A stretch of DNA of 63,133 nucleotides, taken from assembly GCF_014205875.1 (NCBI RefSeq), contig NZ_JACHEN010000030.1, forward strand, positions 1-63,133, given 5' to 3'. The notes under the pieces are model-generated. The model was given only the letters and a program-made list of their open reading frames with translations. It ran no database searches and was not told the origin of the DNA. Origin of the DNA: Anaerosolibacter carboniphilus (GTDB lineage: Bacteria > Bacillota > Clostridia > Peptostreptococcales > Thermotaleaceae). This document shows positions 54,725 to 63,133 of the stretch, one piece after another (within the stretch, counting starts at the first letter, position 1; each line of letters begins with the position of its first letter). The position numbers and the translations under genes were made by a program.

Positions 54725-55096
54725 CTACTCTTCAAATTTAACAAGCTGATCCTTCTTCTCCATCAGCACTTTCAAAAAAACTTCTATGTCATTCTTTACT
54801 AGTGAAACACTATTCTTGATCTCTTCCTCATCCACAAGTACTTTCTCTCCACATATATAGAGTTCATGTACACTATCACTGATCTTATTATGTCCGAAGA
54901 CTTTCGGCTCTTCAAGCATCATCATCCATCGGGTGGATCCATCTACAATCGATATTCCACCAAATAACAGAAGCATGAGCATAGCAATACAAACAAGCCT
55001 CCCTCGGACTCGTTTTTCCTGTAGCCTTATTTGCATTTGCTCCTCTTTTTTTCTTTCAACTCTGCTCACATGCATCACCCTTATTAGTGTGAACAT
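54725..55096 (-). CDS. Small membrane-anchored protein in yqxA position
   Basis: A protein of at most 123 aa with one N-terminal membrane segment (LVCIAMLMLLLFGGISIV), basic residues before it and an extracytoplasmic charged tail. It sits between spoIIP and lepA, where Bacillus has yqxA (DUF3679), but I see only topological, not clear sequence, similarity. The start is uncertain: the first ATG, a GTG at V10 (AAGGG eight bases upstream), or the ATG after GAGGAG that begins MQIRLQEK are all possible. Confidence 0.6.
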   Translation of the reverse strand: MFTLIRVMHVSRVERKKEEQMQIRLQEKRVRGRLVCIAMLMLLLFGGISIVDGSTRWMMMLEEPKVFGHNKISDSVHELYICGEKVLVDEEEIKNSVSLVKNDIEVFLKVLMEKKDQLVKFEE

Positions 55097-55161
55097 CGTC
55101 TTTGCGTTTTATTCACCTGAAGGTCTCAAAAGAAAAAGAAGATACGAATATCTCCTTTTTA

Positions 55162-56394
55162 CTACTCTTTGATATCTTGAATGACCGCATCCATTATCTC
55201 TGCCACATATTTAGTCGTGCGAACTGCCTCATCGACATGATTGGATATATTTCCAATTTCAATGAGCAAATAATAATCAGAATTATATTGATTAAACTTG
55301 GCATAATCTTTCATTAATGATTTTTTGGCTAATCCAGGATACATACTTTCACTTTTTGCATAAAAGTAATCGGCAAAAGTTTTTAGCTGATCATAGTTGT
55401 CATTTTTCCCTCCAAGAATCAGCTGAAATTTTGCTACCTTTTCACCATTAATCGTAAGGGAATTATTGGCTTGATCTTGGTTCATTACTGCATCACGATG
55501 GACATCAAAAACAATTTTCAAAGAGGGCTGCTCTTTTAAATTTTTACGTAGGGTCTCTAGAGACCTCACATAGGATTGCTCATAGGACGGATGGTCATGT
55601 ACCGTATCATCATGGATAATCTTATAGCCTTTCTTTACTAGTTGCTCCTCCAATCTATCTCCCACATATCGCACTGTATATTTCCGATTTTCTAAGGAGT
55701 GAAAGTTACCACCGCTCTCTGGTAAATAGGATTCTGTTGCATGGGTGTGAAAAATGAATATGGTTGGCTTCTTAGTATCTAGTTTTAGTTTATTTGGCAT
55801 CTTTGCTGGAATCATCGAGCTAACGATTTCAAGACCTGGCATTGGATCTGCTGTTGTAGGCTGTGAATCAGATGGCGTCATAGGCACCTCAGTGGTACTA
55901 TGTTGGTCATCCTCTACCTCAGTATTAGGCTGCACATCTGGAATCTCCACAGGCACCTCAGCTACATCATCCGACGTAATTTTTCCAGAACCATTCACTG
56001 ACTGGATTGCAGTGCTTGGATCTATCTCCCTTACAATAGGTATTTGAGCTTGTAAAAGGGTTTTAGGATCTTGATAATCGAAGTGAATCAACCGACTTAA
56101 AGCTAGTTTCATGATCCCCTTGTAATCTTTTGCTCCATAGGTTTCTTCATACATAACGTCCATCAGTGGAATGGCCTTATTCATCATCATCACAAAAATA
56201 TTGTCATGGATATCTTGATCCTGATTGATTCTGTCCATTTTCACTGCTGTTTCTATACCATTGGCTTTTACTACAGAAGTATCTTTCACCTCTACCATAA
56301 GGACAGAAAAGAATAAAGCAAACATTAGAATTGTTGTAAGTATCGTTATTAATTTAAAACACTTTTTAACTTCAATCACCTTGATGCGGATCAA
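55162..56394 (-). CDS. spoIIP: Stage II sporulation protein P (SpoIIP)
   Basis: A membrane-anchored amidase/endopeptidase that thins septal peptidoglycan during engulfment. N-terminal anchor (FKLITILTTILMFALFFSVL), a Pro/Thr/Glu-rich linker (residues about 140-195), then the amidase domain with IFIFHTHATESYLPESGG, VFDVHRDAV and a closing LIEIGNISNHVDEAVRTTKY. GAGAGG precedes a TTG at 56394. It is 180 bases downstream of gpr. Confidence 0.95.
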   Translation of the reverse strand: MIRIKVIEVKKCFKLITILTTILMFALFFSVLMVEVKDTSVVKANGIETAVKMDRINQDQDIHDNIFVMMMNKAIPLMDVMYEETYGAKDYKGIMKLALSRLIHFDYQDPKTLLQAQIPIVREIDPSTAIQSVNGSGKITSDDVAEVPVEIPDVQPNTEVEDDQHSTTEVPMTPSDSQPTTADPMPGLEIVSSMIPAKMPNKLKLDTKKPTIFIFHTHATESYLPESGGNFHSLENRKYTVRYVGDRLEEQLVKKGYKIIHDDTVHDHPSYEQSYVRSLETLRKNLKEQPSLKIVFDVHRDAVMNQDQANNSLTINGEKVAKFQLILGGKNDNYDQLKTFADYFYAKSESMYPGLAKKSLMKDYAKFNQYNSDYYLLIEIGNISNHVDEAVRTTKYVAEIMDAVIQDIKE

Positions 56395-56519
56395 GATATG
56401 CACCTCTCTTCTGTTTTTTCCTGTTGTTAAACCATGCTATATAAGTATATGAGGGGTGCTTTTTATATATGATAATACTTTTTCTTAAGATAATGAAATC
56501 CAAGTTTGTCTCAGTATAT

Positions 56520-56570
56520 TAAAAGCCAAGCTATGTCAAAATCTAGGAACAAAGCCTGGCTTAAGAATAC
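56520..56570 (-). terminator. gpr terminator
   Basis: AAGCCAGGC pairs imperfectly with GCTTGGCTTTT around a long loop on the minus strand, 12 bases after the gpr stop. Confidence 0.55.
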
Positions 56571-56581
56571 ATTACTATTTT

Positions 56582-57556
56582 TTAATGGAGATACCTATTC
56601 ACGTCTTTGAGATCAATCCCTGGGTGCAAAGCAATATTTAAAGCGTTGGCTATAATTTGGGATAGATTTGTAATAATCATATCTATATCTTTTGTTGTCA
56701 CAAAAACATTGGCACCATAAGGATCTAGCACTTCTTTAATCAATGAATATTTGTCTTCATCTGACATCTCCCGTAGCATGTGGAAAAATTGTGATCCTTT
56801 CGCAGCCTGGCTCTTTAGAGCTTCTACCACTAGTTTTATTGTATCATTGGTCAGCGTTGCCGCATCTACCACTGTAGGAACTCCTATGGCTAATACAGGC
56901 ACGCCCATAGTTTTTTCACTAAGTTCTTTTCTTGTATTTCCTACCCCAGACCCTGGATTTATACCCGTCGTGGAAATTTGTATGGTGGTATGGACCCTTT
57001 CCATTTTCCGAGAGGCTAGAGCATCAATGGCAATCACCACATCTGGTTTTATTTTTTCAACGATCCCTTGTATGATTTCCACGGTTTCAATCCCTGTGGT
57101 ACCCATAACACCTGGAGAGATTGCACTTACCGATGTCATGGTAGGATCTTCTTCTTTTCCATAGGTCTCAAAAAAATGTCTAGTTACTAAAACTTTTGAT
57201 ACCACTTGAGGTCCTAGGGCATCAGGTGTAACATTCCAATTTCCTAGTCCAACAATAAGAGTTTTTAACGTCCTATTATTAGGTATGAGCTGCACCAACT
57301 CTTTCGCTAGCAGTTGGCTTACTTGATCTTTTAAATCAGCATCAGCCTTTTTCAAACCTGGCGCTTCAACGGTGATGTAGTTTCCCTCTGGCTTACCCAT
57401 AATTTCACTACCCTGTTTATTAAAAACCTTCACCCTTGTCACCGTAGCAAAATCTTCTTCTTTTTGTTCTACCTCAACACCAGGAATCTCCTGTTTTGTA
57501 TTCTCACGATACATTTCCCTTGCTTCCAAAGCTAGGTCTGTCCTTACTTGAAACAT
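56582..57556 (-). CDS. gpr: Germination protease GPR
   Basis: An aspartate-type protease that degrades small acid-soluble proteins at germination. The 324-aa protein starts MFQVRTDLALEAREMYRENT after TGGAGGTG. GLGNWNVTPDALGPQVV and IDALASRKMERVHTTIQIS are family hallmarks. A short propeptide (about 15 residues) is expected. It is upstream of spoIIP and divergent from rpsT. Confidence 0.96.
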   Translation of the reverse strand: MFQVRTDLALEAREMYRENTKQEIPGVEVEQKEEDFATVTRVKVFNKQGSEIMGKPEGNYITVEAPGLKKADADLKDQVSQLLAKELVQLIPNNRTLKTLIVGLGNWNVTPDALGPQVVSKVLVTRHFFETYGKEEDPTMTSVSAISPGVMGTTGIETVEIIQGIVEKIKPDVVIAIDALASRKMERVHTTIQISTTGINPGSGVGNTRKELSEKTMGVPVLAIGVPTVVDAATLTNDTIKLVVEALKSQAAKGSQFFHMLREMSDEDKYSLIKEVLDPYGANVFVTTKDIDMIITNLSQIIANALNIALHPGIDLKDVNRYLH

Positions 57557-57696
57557 GACAACACCTCCAATTCTATAAATATAGTGTGCTCTCATATTAC
57601 ATTTTTATATACAAAACAACGGAAATATATTTATAGAAGAAAAGTTATGTATAATTTTAAAATTTTCTGGGTATAAAACAACTAGTACTTTTTTCC

Positions 57697-57725
57697 TTGC
57701 ATTTTGAAAGTAATCATGATAGAAT
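57697..57725 (+). promoter_or_regulatory. rpsT promoter
   Basis: TTGCAT (57697-57702), a 17-base spacer and TAGAAT (57720-57725), about 36 bases before the rpsT start. Confidence 0.7.
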
Positions 57726-57761
57726 ATCTTTTGTTGAACTGGGTATAAGGGGGTGAACAGG

Positions 57762-58037
57762 TTGGCTAATATTAAATCCGCTAAAAAAAGAATTCATGTA
57801 ATCGCTGTAAAAACAACTAGAAACAGAAGAATCAAGTCTATTGTTAAAACTGCTATTAGAAGATTCGAAGAAGCTCTAGTTGCTGGTAACATGGAAGAAG
57901 CGAAGGATAAGTTCCGTTTTGCAGAAAAGAAGATCACACAAGCTGCTGCAAAAGGTACATTCCACAAAAATGCTGCTTCTAGAAAAGTTGCTAGATTAGC
58001 GAAGAGATTAAACGATGCTGTAAAGCAAGCAATGTAA
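57762..58037 (+). CDS. rpsT: 30S ribosomal protein S20
   Basis: A 91-aa protein reading MANIKSAKKRIHVIAVKTTR and ending RLAKRLNDAVKQAM, typical of S20. The start is a TTG at 57762, six bases after AAGGGGGTG; S20 usually has a non-ATG start in this group. It is on the plus strand, divergent from gpr and convergent with holA. Confidence 0.97.
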   Translation: MANIKSAKKRIHVIAVKTTRNRRIKSIVKTAIRRFEEALVAGNMEEAKDKFRFAEKKITQAAAKGTFHKNAASRKVARLAKRLNDAVKQAM

Positions 58038-58076
58038 TTTTTTACCAAACAACCGTCATTAATTCCCCATAGATAT

Positions 58077-58109
58077 AAAAGCGTACAATGTACGCTTTTC
58101 TGCTTTTTT
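58077..58109. terminator. Bidirectional terminator, rpsT/holA
   Basis: AAAAGCGTAC and GTACGCTTTT form ten pairs; a T-run follows on the plus strand and AAAA precedes it, so it can serve both the rpsT and holA ends. Confidence 0.85.
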
Positions 58110-58145
58110 GTACCTTATGATACATTTTTAATGACCACAGCGTCA

Positions 58146-59189
58146 CTATTTCACATAGGTAGCAAATTCACTAATTAATAATTCCATCCCTAACCTCGGA
58201 GAAATTTTTCCTTTCTTGATACCACGATCCGTTTCTAAGCATTTATAAAGAGCCATTTGCAATGAATTTTTATCGAAGTTTGTAGTTTGCTTCAGATATT
58301 TTTTAACAATAAATTGTTGCAATCCTAATTTAGGTGCAATGGCCATAGGTGTATAGCCCTGAGACTCCATCAACTTGATTTGGTATAATATCCTGAACTG
58401 TCTTGTAATCATGAAAAGTATTCTGATTTCGGGCTCACCTTCTAATAACATATCACTTAGCAGCATCAGCGCCTTTTCACCTTTTTTTTCTCCGATAGAT
58501 TCTACCAGATTAAATATATTGTTTTCGATGGTTTTTGGCGCCAAAAGCTCAATATCTTTTAGCGAAACAATGGGTTGGTCTCCAATATAATCAGATATTT
58601 TTTTTATCTCATTTTCAAGATCCTTTAGACTTTTATTCGAACCTTTTTCCAAATAACTCGACACTTCAATAAAGCGTAGAATATCCTTCTCACTGATTTT
58701 TTTTCCAAACTTCCCAAAGGATTTGGCCACCCACTTACTTAGATCTGTCCCATCCATTTTGTCAAATTCTACAACTTTACCATATTTTCCAATATCCTTT
58801 ACGATTTTTTTTCTCTTGTCCAAACCTTCCGTGACAGTAAAGAGTAAATAGGTTGTATATGATATATTGGATAGATATTCAATCAATCTCTTTTCCTCAT
58901 CCTCGCTAATGTTCTTGCGTTTTCCGGCAAAGCACTCCAAATCCTTTACAATAACGAGCCTTGCTTCCGCCATAAATGGTAACGTCTCACAAGCATTGAT
59001 AATTTGATCTACGGTAGTATCCTTTCCATCAATTACCTGATAGTTCAATTCTGAAAATCCATCATCTACTAATTTATTTTTAATCCCACGAATTGCATGT
59101 TCCATAAGATAAAATTCCGTACCATGAAAAAGATAAATATGGGATAGCTGATTATTTTTTAAATCTGCCATAACATCCTTATAGCTCAT
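58146..59189 (-). CDS. holA: DNA polymerase III subunit delta
   Basis: The clamp-loader delta subunit: 347 aa starting MSYKDVMADLKNNQLSHIYL after GGAGG (ATG at 59189). IYLFHGTEFYLMEHAIRGIK, RLVIVKDLECF and a helical C-terminus with GSNKSLKDLENEIKKISDYI are typical. It follows comEC in the same order as Bacillus yqeN. Confidence 0.93.
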   Translation of the reverse strand: MSYKDVMADLKNNQLSHIYLFHGTEFYLMEHAIRGIKNKLVDDGFSELNYQVIDGKDTTVDQIINACETLPFMAEARLVIVKDLECFAGKRKNISEDEEKRLIEYLSNISYTTYLLFTVTEGLDKRKKIVKDIGKYGKVVEFDKMDGTDLSKWVAKSFGKFGKKISEKDILRFIEVSSYLEKGSNKSLKDLENEIKKISDYIGDQPIVSLKDIELLAPKTIENNIFNLVESIGEKKGEKALMLLSDMLLEGEPEIRILFMITRQFRILYQIKLMESQGYTPMAIAPKLGLQQFIVKKYLKQTTNFDKNSLQMALYKCLETDRGIKKGKISPRLGMELLISEFATYVK

Positions 59190-59275
59190 TGCATTACCTC
59201 CAATTTTTAACTCCCATACATTGTAGCACACGCGTACGCAATTGTAAAATCACACATTCCTCTGCCATTTTCTTT

Positions 59276-61603
59276 TTATGGTAATAGCGTATATACTTCA
59301 ATCTGTTCCTCATCTAGCATCAACCGTATTGCACCATGTTTATCATTTCTAAAAATCAAGCTTCTACCTTCATTATATCTTTCGATTACTTTGGGATGGG
59401 GATGTCCAAAACTATTTCTACCTACTTGAAACACCGAAATTTCTGGCTTTATACTCTGAATCCATTGTTCAGTACTGGAATAAACGCTGCCATGATGGGG
59501 AACTTTCACCACATTCACATCCAATCCAGGGTAATGATGTAACATAACGTTTTCTGCCTCAGCCTCGATGTCACCAGTCCATAATATTTTTTTGTTTTTA
59601 TAATTCATTAACAGTACAAGGGAATTGTTATTGACATCGTCTCGACTAGACTGAATAAGTTCTTCATCAGGATGCAGAACCTTCATGGTAACGTCCTCTT
59701 CTATCATAATTTCACTGCCTTTTTTCAGGAAATGAATCTCGATATTTTTTTCCTTACATTCTTTTTCCAAGGCAACCCAATCCTCTGTCTGAAAAACATC
59801 TGTCCCTGCAATCACGAATCCAACCCGTAACTTATCTAATACTTGTATCAACCCACCCACGTGATCATTATGAGCATGGGAAGCAAAAATGATATCTATC
59901 TTTGAAATACCATTCTTTAATAAATATGGAACGATAATATTCTTTTCCTTCCTATCTACTCCCTGATAAAAGTTTCCTCCTCCATCAATCAGTAGATTTT
60001 TCCCTTTAGGTGTACGGATAAGGGTGCAGTCCCCCTGGCCTACATCCACAAATATAACCTCCATCTGACGAGGTAATAAATTCACCATGATCCACAAGAT
60101 CATACAGATTCCAAGAAACCCATACAGGCATTTTTTTCTATGTAATTGCCATTTCTCCATATATCTCTCATTCAATATTAATATTCCTACGAATATAAAA
60201 TAGGCTATAATAAGCCATTGACTAGGCGAAGAGACTAGCACATATGAAAATGGAATGGAGGCAGATATCTTAATAATGGCTAACATCAGGCGAATCCCTA
60301 TCATCACAACAAAACCTATGAAAGAAGCAATGGGTAAACTCAGAATTCCTATAATCACCATGGCAAAACCAGCAGGCACGAGGTAACCCACAATCATCAC
60401 GATGGGAATATTGATGAATACAGATGCTATAGATAGGACATTAAAATGATATGCCACAATGAGCCAAGTCCCCAGTTGGGCAGCCAAAGAAACAGCTATA
60501 AGTTGAGCTAAAGAGCTAGGCATAAAGACCATTTTCTTTAGAATTGGCTGATAAAGCAAAATAATGGATAGCACCGCTACAAAAGATAACTGGAATCCAA
60601 TATCTGTAATCAAAAGAGGATTTGCTAATAGGAATAGAAAAGCTGCTGCCAGCAAAGCGGACAAAGAATCATACTTCCTGTTGAGAATAGGGCCAATGGT
60701 CAAAAAAGTTGCCATGGTTACAGCCCGTAAAACCGATGGTGAAAAACCTGTAATTGCAGTGTAGCTCCAAAGTGCCATCAAAACGATGTATACCCTAATC
60801 TTTATCGATGTTTTTTGTAAAAGATAATTCAATACCATATAAAGAATTCCTACATGAAGGCCAGAAACAGCCAGTACATGGGCAGCACCCAGCGCTTGAA
60901 AATCCTCATAGATTTCGTCCTCTAGCTGATCTTTGTCACCGAGAAGAAGGCCTAATAAGAACCCACCCTCTCTTACCTCCAATGTACTGAAAATAACATG
61001 GGTCATTTTATGCTTTATCTGGTTAGCTCCTTTTAAAATAGCATTCGTTTCACCATTTCCGATGATTTCTAGCGCTTCTACCTGTCCATAGATCAAAGCA
61101 TAAATTCCTCTTGTTTTTAAATACATTTTATAATCAAAGGTCTTGGGATTCCTGGGTCCCTGAGGCTCTCGAATCGTCCCATAAATACCAACCCTTTTCC
61201 CAACAATATTCTTTCCCAGCTCTGTTTCTCCTGTAAGTTTTACTAGAACAGTTTCACTCAGCCTGATGTTCTGTCCATTTAAATTCAGTTCTCTCAGCTT
61301 TACTGTTAGCTGCGTTGTATCTCTATAGGATACATTCATAACATCGCCTATCATATATGCTTCTTGATCCCAATAGGGTACCATCTGGCCCTCATAGGAT
61401 AGTTTAAGTAAAAGATTCCCCGCACCTATAAATAGAAATATACATATGATAATAGATATGCTTCCGATTTTTTTAGAAAGGACACCCATAATAAAAAAAA
61501 TGAGTAAGATAGCGGCTCCAAATATATACGGATTATCAATCCAATACTTCAATACAATCCCGGCTACATAGGCACCTACTACAGGAATTAGCGGCCTTCT
61601 CAT
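59276..61603 (-). CDS. comEC: ComEC/Rec2 DNA-uptake channel
   Basis: A 775-aa membrane protein: N-terminal DUF4131 region, an OB-like loop (residues about 70-190), the Competence domain with AAHVLAVSGLHVGILYMVLN and about ten membrane segments, and a C-terminal metallo-beta-lactamase domain (DVGQGDCTLIRTPKGKNLLI, ASHAHNDHVGG, HHGSVYSSTEQW). ComEC carries single-stranded DNA across the membrane in transformable bacteria. It is intact, with all three domains present. No comEA/comEB is in the window. Confidence 0.95.
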   Translation of the reverse strand: MRRPLIPVVGAYVAGIVLKYWIDNPYIFGAAILLIFFIMGVLSKKIGSISIIICIFLFIGAGNLLLKLSYEGQMVPYWDQEAYMIGDVMNVSYRDTTQLTVKLRELNLNGQNIRLSETVLVKLTGETELGKNIVGKRVGIYGTIREPQGPRNPKTFDYKMYLKTRGIYALIYGQVEALEIIGNGETNAILKGANQIKHKMTHVIFSTLEVREGGFLLGLLLGDKDQLEDEIYEDFQALGAAHVLAVSGLHVGILYMVLNYLLQKTSIKIRVYIVLMALWSYTAITGFSPSVLRAVTMATFLTIGPILNRKYDSLSALLAAAFLFLLANPLLITDIGFQLSFVAVLSIILLYQPILKKMVFMPSSLAQLIAVSLAAQLGTWLIVAYHFNVLSIASVFINIPIVMIVGYLVPAGFAMVIIGILSLPIASFIGFVVMIGIRLMLAIIKISASIPFSYVLVSSPSQWLIIAYFIFVGILILNERYMEKWQLHRKKCLYGFLGICMILWIMVNLLPRQMEVIFVDVGQGDCTLIRTPKGKNLLIDGGGNFYQGVDRKEKNIIVPYLLKNGISKIDIIFASHAHNDHVGGLIQVLDKLRVGFVIAGTDVFQTEDWVALEKECKEKNIEIHFLKKGSEIMIEEDVTMKVLHPDEELIQSSRDDVNNNSLVLLMNYKNKKILWTGDIEAEAENVMLHHYPGLDVNVVKVPHHGSVYSSTEQWIQSIKPEISVFQVGRNSFGHPHPKVIERYNEGRSLIFRNDKHGAIRLMLDEEQIEVYTLLP

Positions 61604-61738
61604 AAAACGCCACCTCCTTCATAATTGAAGTACTATTTTCTACAAATTTTTTCCAATTCCTCTCTCTTCTATATATCTTATAAATAAAAAGAAGGACTCC
61701 ATTTAGGAAGCCCTCTTTATAAGACAAAGACATGTAGA

Positions 61739-62050
61739 TTAATGCTCTAACTCTTTTCCTGTTCGCAAATGATTTGGAATAATCATTTTTGCTTTTGTAT
61801 GGTCATTTCCAACATAGATCAAATCTGCTTGAATATTCACGCTGTGATTATTTTTATCATGATTTATTTCCACATTGTCTACCCTCGCATCATCCTGATG
61901 ATAATTTAGATACTGGGATAATACATCTCTTGCATTGTCTGTACTAACATCTCCATCGTAGATCGTCAAATATGCTTGATCAGGCACCTCAATATATAGC
62001 TTATACTTATCGCGAAGCTTAACTCTTCTTTCACTAATGCTGTTTAACAT
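61739..62050 (-). CDS. Small protein, 103 aa, unknown
   Basis: A soluble protein with predicted beta/alpha mix, rich in Asp, Asn and His in the C-terminal half (NYHQDDARVDNVEINHDKNN). ATG at 62050 follows GAAAGGAAGTGAG. No recognised motif. It is between comEC and the beta-lactamase-fold gene on the same strand; no link is apparent. Confidence 0.65.
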   Translation of the reverse strand: MLNSISERRVKLRDKYKLYIEVPDQAYLTIYDGDVSTDNARDVLSQYLNYHQDDARVDNVEINHDKNNHSVNIQADLIYVGNDHTKAKMIIPNHLRTGKELEH

Positions 62051-62157
62051 CTACTCACTTCCTTTCATTATCCTTCTGATAATAAGGAGTCTATATTTAT
62101 TATTACCTTTTTACCAAAAAGCTTACTGAGAGAAAGTTGCCATTATCATACACTTTA

Positions 62158-62895
62158 TCAAATTTCATAGGTTTTCATTTCTTCAGATAGAATCAGATCA
62201 CCATCAAAATTTTCCTTAGCTTCCTGTAGAATCTCATCCAGAGAATATCCTGGCCAAAAATGGGTAAGCATCAATCTTTTCACTTTGCTTATCTTTCCAA
62301 TCTCTGCCGCCTCTTTTGCTGATAAGTGAACCATATCTATTATTCTATCTCGCTCAAGTACCCCACTTTCACATAACAGCAAATCTGCATCTTGGGCCAA
62401 TTGAAAAATCTGATCACAATATTTTGTATCTGCTGAATATACGAATTTTTTCCCATCCTTTTCAATAGCTATGCCATAACTAGGTACAGGATGCTCCATT
62501 CTTTTGAAGTGAATGGTTAATCCATTCAACGGAATGATCAAATCTTCATAAATCTCATTCATAAGAAAAGCATTCTGAAACTGTAGCTTGTCAAAGTCCT
62601 CTTTTGGCTCGGCAGGAGCATATAAAGGAATTACTTTGGTAATAATACCTTTTGTCTTATTGATGCCTATAGCGTATCTCAGTACCATAGCATCGGCAAT
62701 ATGATCACTATGAAGATGGCTTATAATAATCATGTCTAAATCTTCCAAACTCTTTATGATTTGCTGGAGCCGGCCCAATGTACCATTACCGCAGTCAATT
62801 AAAATTTTTGTGTTTTCATTTTCAAAAAGATAACCAGAGCATGCACCACCTGCCCGTGGATATGGACCTGAATTTCCTAATACAGTAATCCTCAT
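62158..62895 (-). CDS. Metallo-beta-lactamase-fold hydrolase (RNase Z-like)
   Basis: A 245-aa protein starting MRITVLGNSGPYPRAGGACS. ISHLHSDHIADAMVLRY carries the HxHxDH metal site, followed by HPVPSYGIAIEKDGKKFVYS, ADTKYCDQ and LTHFWPG, which match RNase Z/phosphodiesterase-like beta-lactamase proteins. The ATG at 62895 follows AAAGGAGTC; the longer frame is rejected. Substrate unknown. Confidence 0.85.
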   Translation of the reverse strand: MRITVLGNSGPYPRAGGACSGYLFENENTKILIDCGNGTLGRLQQIIKSLEDLDMIIISHLHSDHIADAMVLRYAIGINKTKGIITKVIPLYAPAEPKEDFDKLQFQNAFLMNEIYEDLIIPLNGLTIHFKRMEHPVPSYGIAIEKDGKKFVYSADTKYCDQIFQLAQDADLLLCESGVLERDRIIDMVHLSAKEAAEIGKISKVKRLMLTHFWPGYSLDEILQEAKENFDGDLILSEEMKTYEI

Positions 62896-62971
62896 AAAAG
62901 ACTCCTTTCTAAAACAATCTATACATATAATGTACCCATATTCAAAAGAAAGCAATTATGATTTTTGTGCT

Positions 62972-63133
62972 TTATTGAATTTGACTTCCTGTAGCGTGTA
63001 TAGTCATAGTTTCAGAAAATGCGACATAAGATGGTTCCGTAGACCAGCCACCAAAAGTCAATATAAATTTTTTAAAAAAACTAGAGAAATCAAGTTGATA
63101 GAAAATAGGCATAACAAATAAGCCAAAGAAAAG
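62972..63133 (-). CDS. 3' end of a gene cut by the window edge
   Basis: The minus strand is open for 53 codons from the window edge to TAA at 62974-62972, with protein-like sequence: hydrophobic LFFGLFVMPIFYQLDF then WSTEPSYVAFSETMTIH. Probably the C-terminus of a membrane or membrane-bound protein. The family is not recognised. A plus-strand frame here is a shadow. Confidence 0.55.
   Translation of the reverse strand, partial: LFFGLFVMPIFYQLDFSSFFKKFILTFGGWSTEPSYVAFSETMTIHATGSQIQ

Overview
The window looks like a chromosome segment of a low-GC, spore-forming, anaerobic Firmicute of class Clostridia. Gene content and order most resemble the Alkaliphilus/Natronincola group; that assignment is inferred from synteny and was not searched. 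Sporulation genes (spoIIP, gpr, yqfC/yqfD, a CotS-like gene, a Spo0E-like gene), a type-A-looking RNase P RNA and a bacterial group III (archaeal-like) chaperonin in the dnaK operon all fit. Nearly all genes from 6 kb rightward lie on the minus strand and reproduce the comEC-to-sigA synteny block known from Bacillus subtilis.

Layout. 1-5.8 kb is accessory: a nucleotidyltransferase, a methyltransferase next to a gene remnant, a coiled-coil protein behind a SigD-like promoter, small sporulation-type genes (Spo0E-like, a 62-aa and a 94-aa protein), a membrane protein, and an orphan RBS/terminator unit. 6.0-6.4 kb is rnpB. 6.5-14.9 kb holds the zinc-ribbon protein, nif3/yqfO, trmK, a HAD hydrolase, rpoD (sigA), dnaG, yaiI and dgt. 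15.0-16.1 kb is a CotS-family gene on the plus strand. 16.1-19.0 kb is a small island: an Xre regulator/membrane-protein pair with its own promoter and palindromic operator, flanked by two repeats that look like relics of the ppdK 3' end, followed by a decayed AAA-type ATPase (RloC/PrrC-like superfamily). 19.1-26.5 kb is ppdK, its regulatory kinase/phosphatase, a CcpN-like regulator, glyQS behind a T-box, a UBA/DUF4342 protein, recO and yqzL. 26.6-36.2 kb is era, cdd, a DUF3048 lipoprotein, a CNNM/CorC transporter, a DAGK-PAP2 fusion, ybeY, pgpH, phoH, yqfD and yqfC. 36.3-43.9 kb is floA/nfeD, a secreted EEP nuclease, yqeY, rpsU, a HIT protein, mtaB and rsmE. 43.9-51.5 kb is prmA, dnaJ, dnaK, grpE, the group III chaperonin and hrcA, under a CIRCE element. 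51.5-63.1 kb is hemW, lepA, a yqxA-position gene, spoIIP, gpr, divergent rpsT, holA, comEC, a small unknown gene, a metallo-beta-lactamase-fold gene and the 3' end of an unidentified gene.

How the genes fit together. The heat-shock operon is fed by a perfect SigA-type promoter with CIRCE in its leader, so HrcA should repress its own operon, including the group III chaperonin. The ccpN-yqfL-ppdK group links pyruvate/PEP interconversion to its regulators. The yqfC-yqfD and spoIIP-gpr groups serve sporulation and germination. YbeY, Era, RsmE, PrmA, MtaB, TrmK, LepA, RpsU and RpsT are ribosome and tRNA maturation functions. The most distinctive elements are the group III chaperonin with a pseudoknot-capable hairpin before it, and the 16-19 kb island with tail-to-tail ppdK relics. 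No tRNA, rRNA, CRISPR array, complete insertion sequence or prophage was seen. Start codons were moved from the longest reading frame wherever a Shine-Dalgarno sequence clearly marks an internal start.
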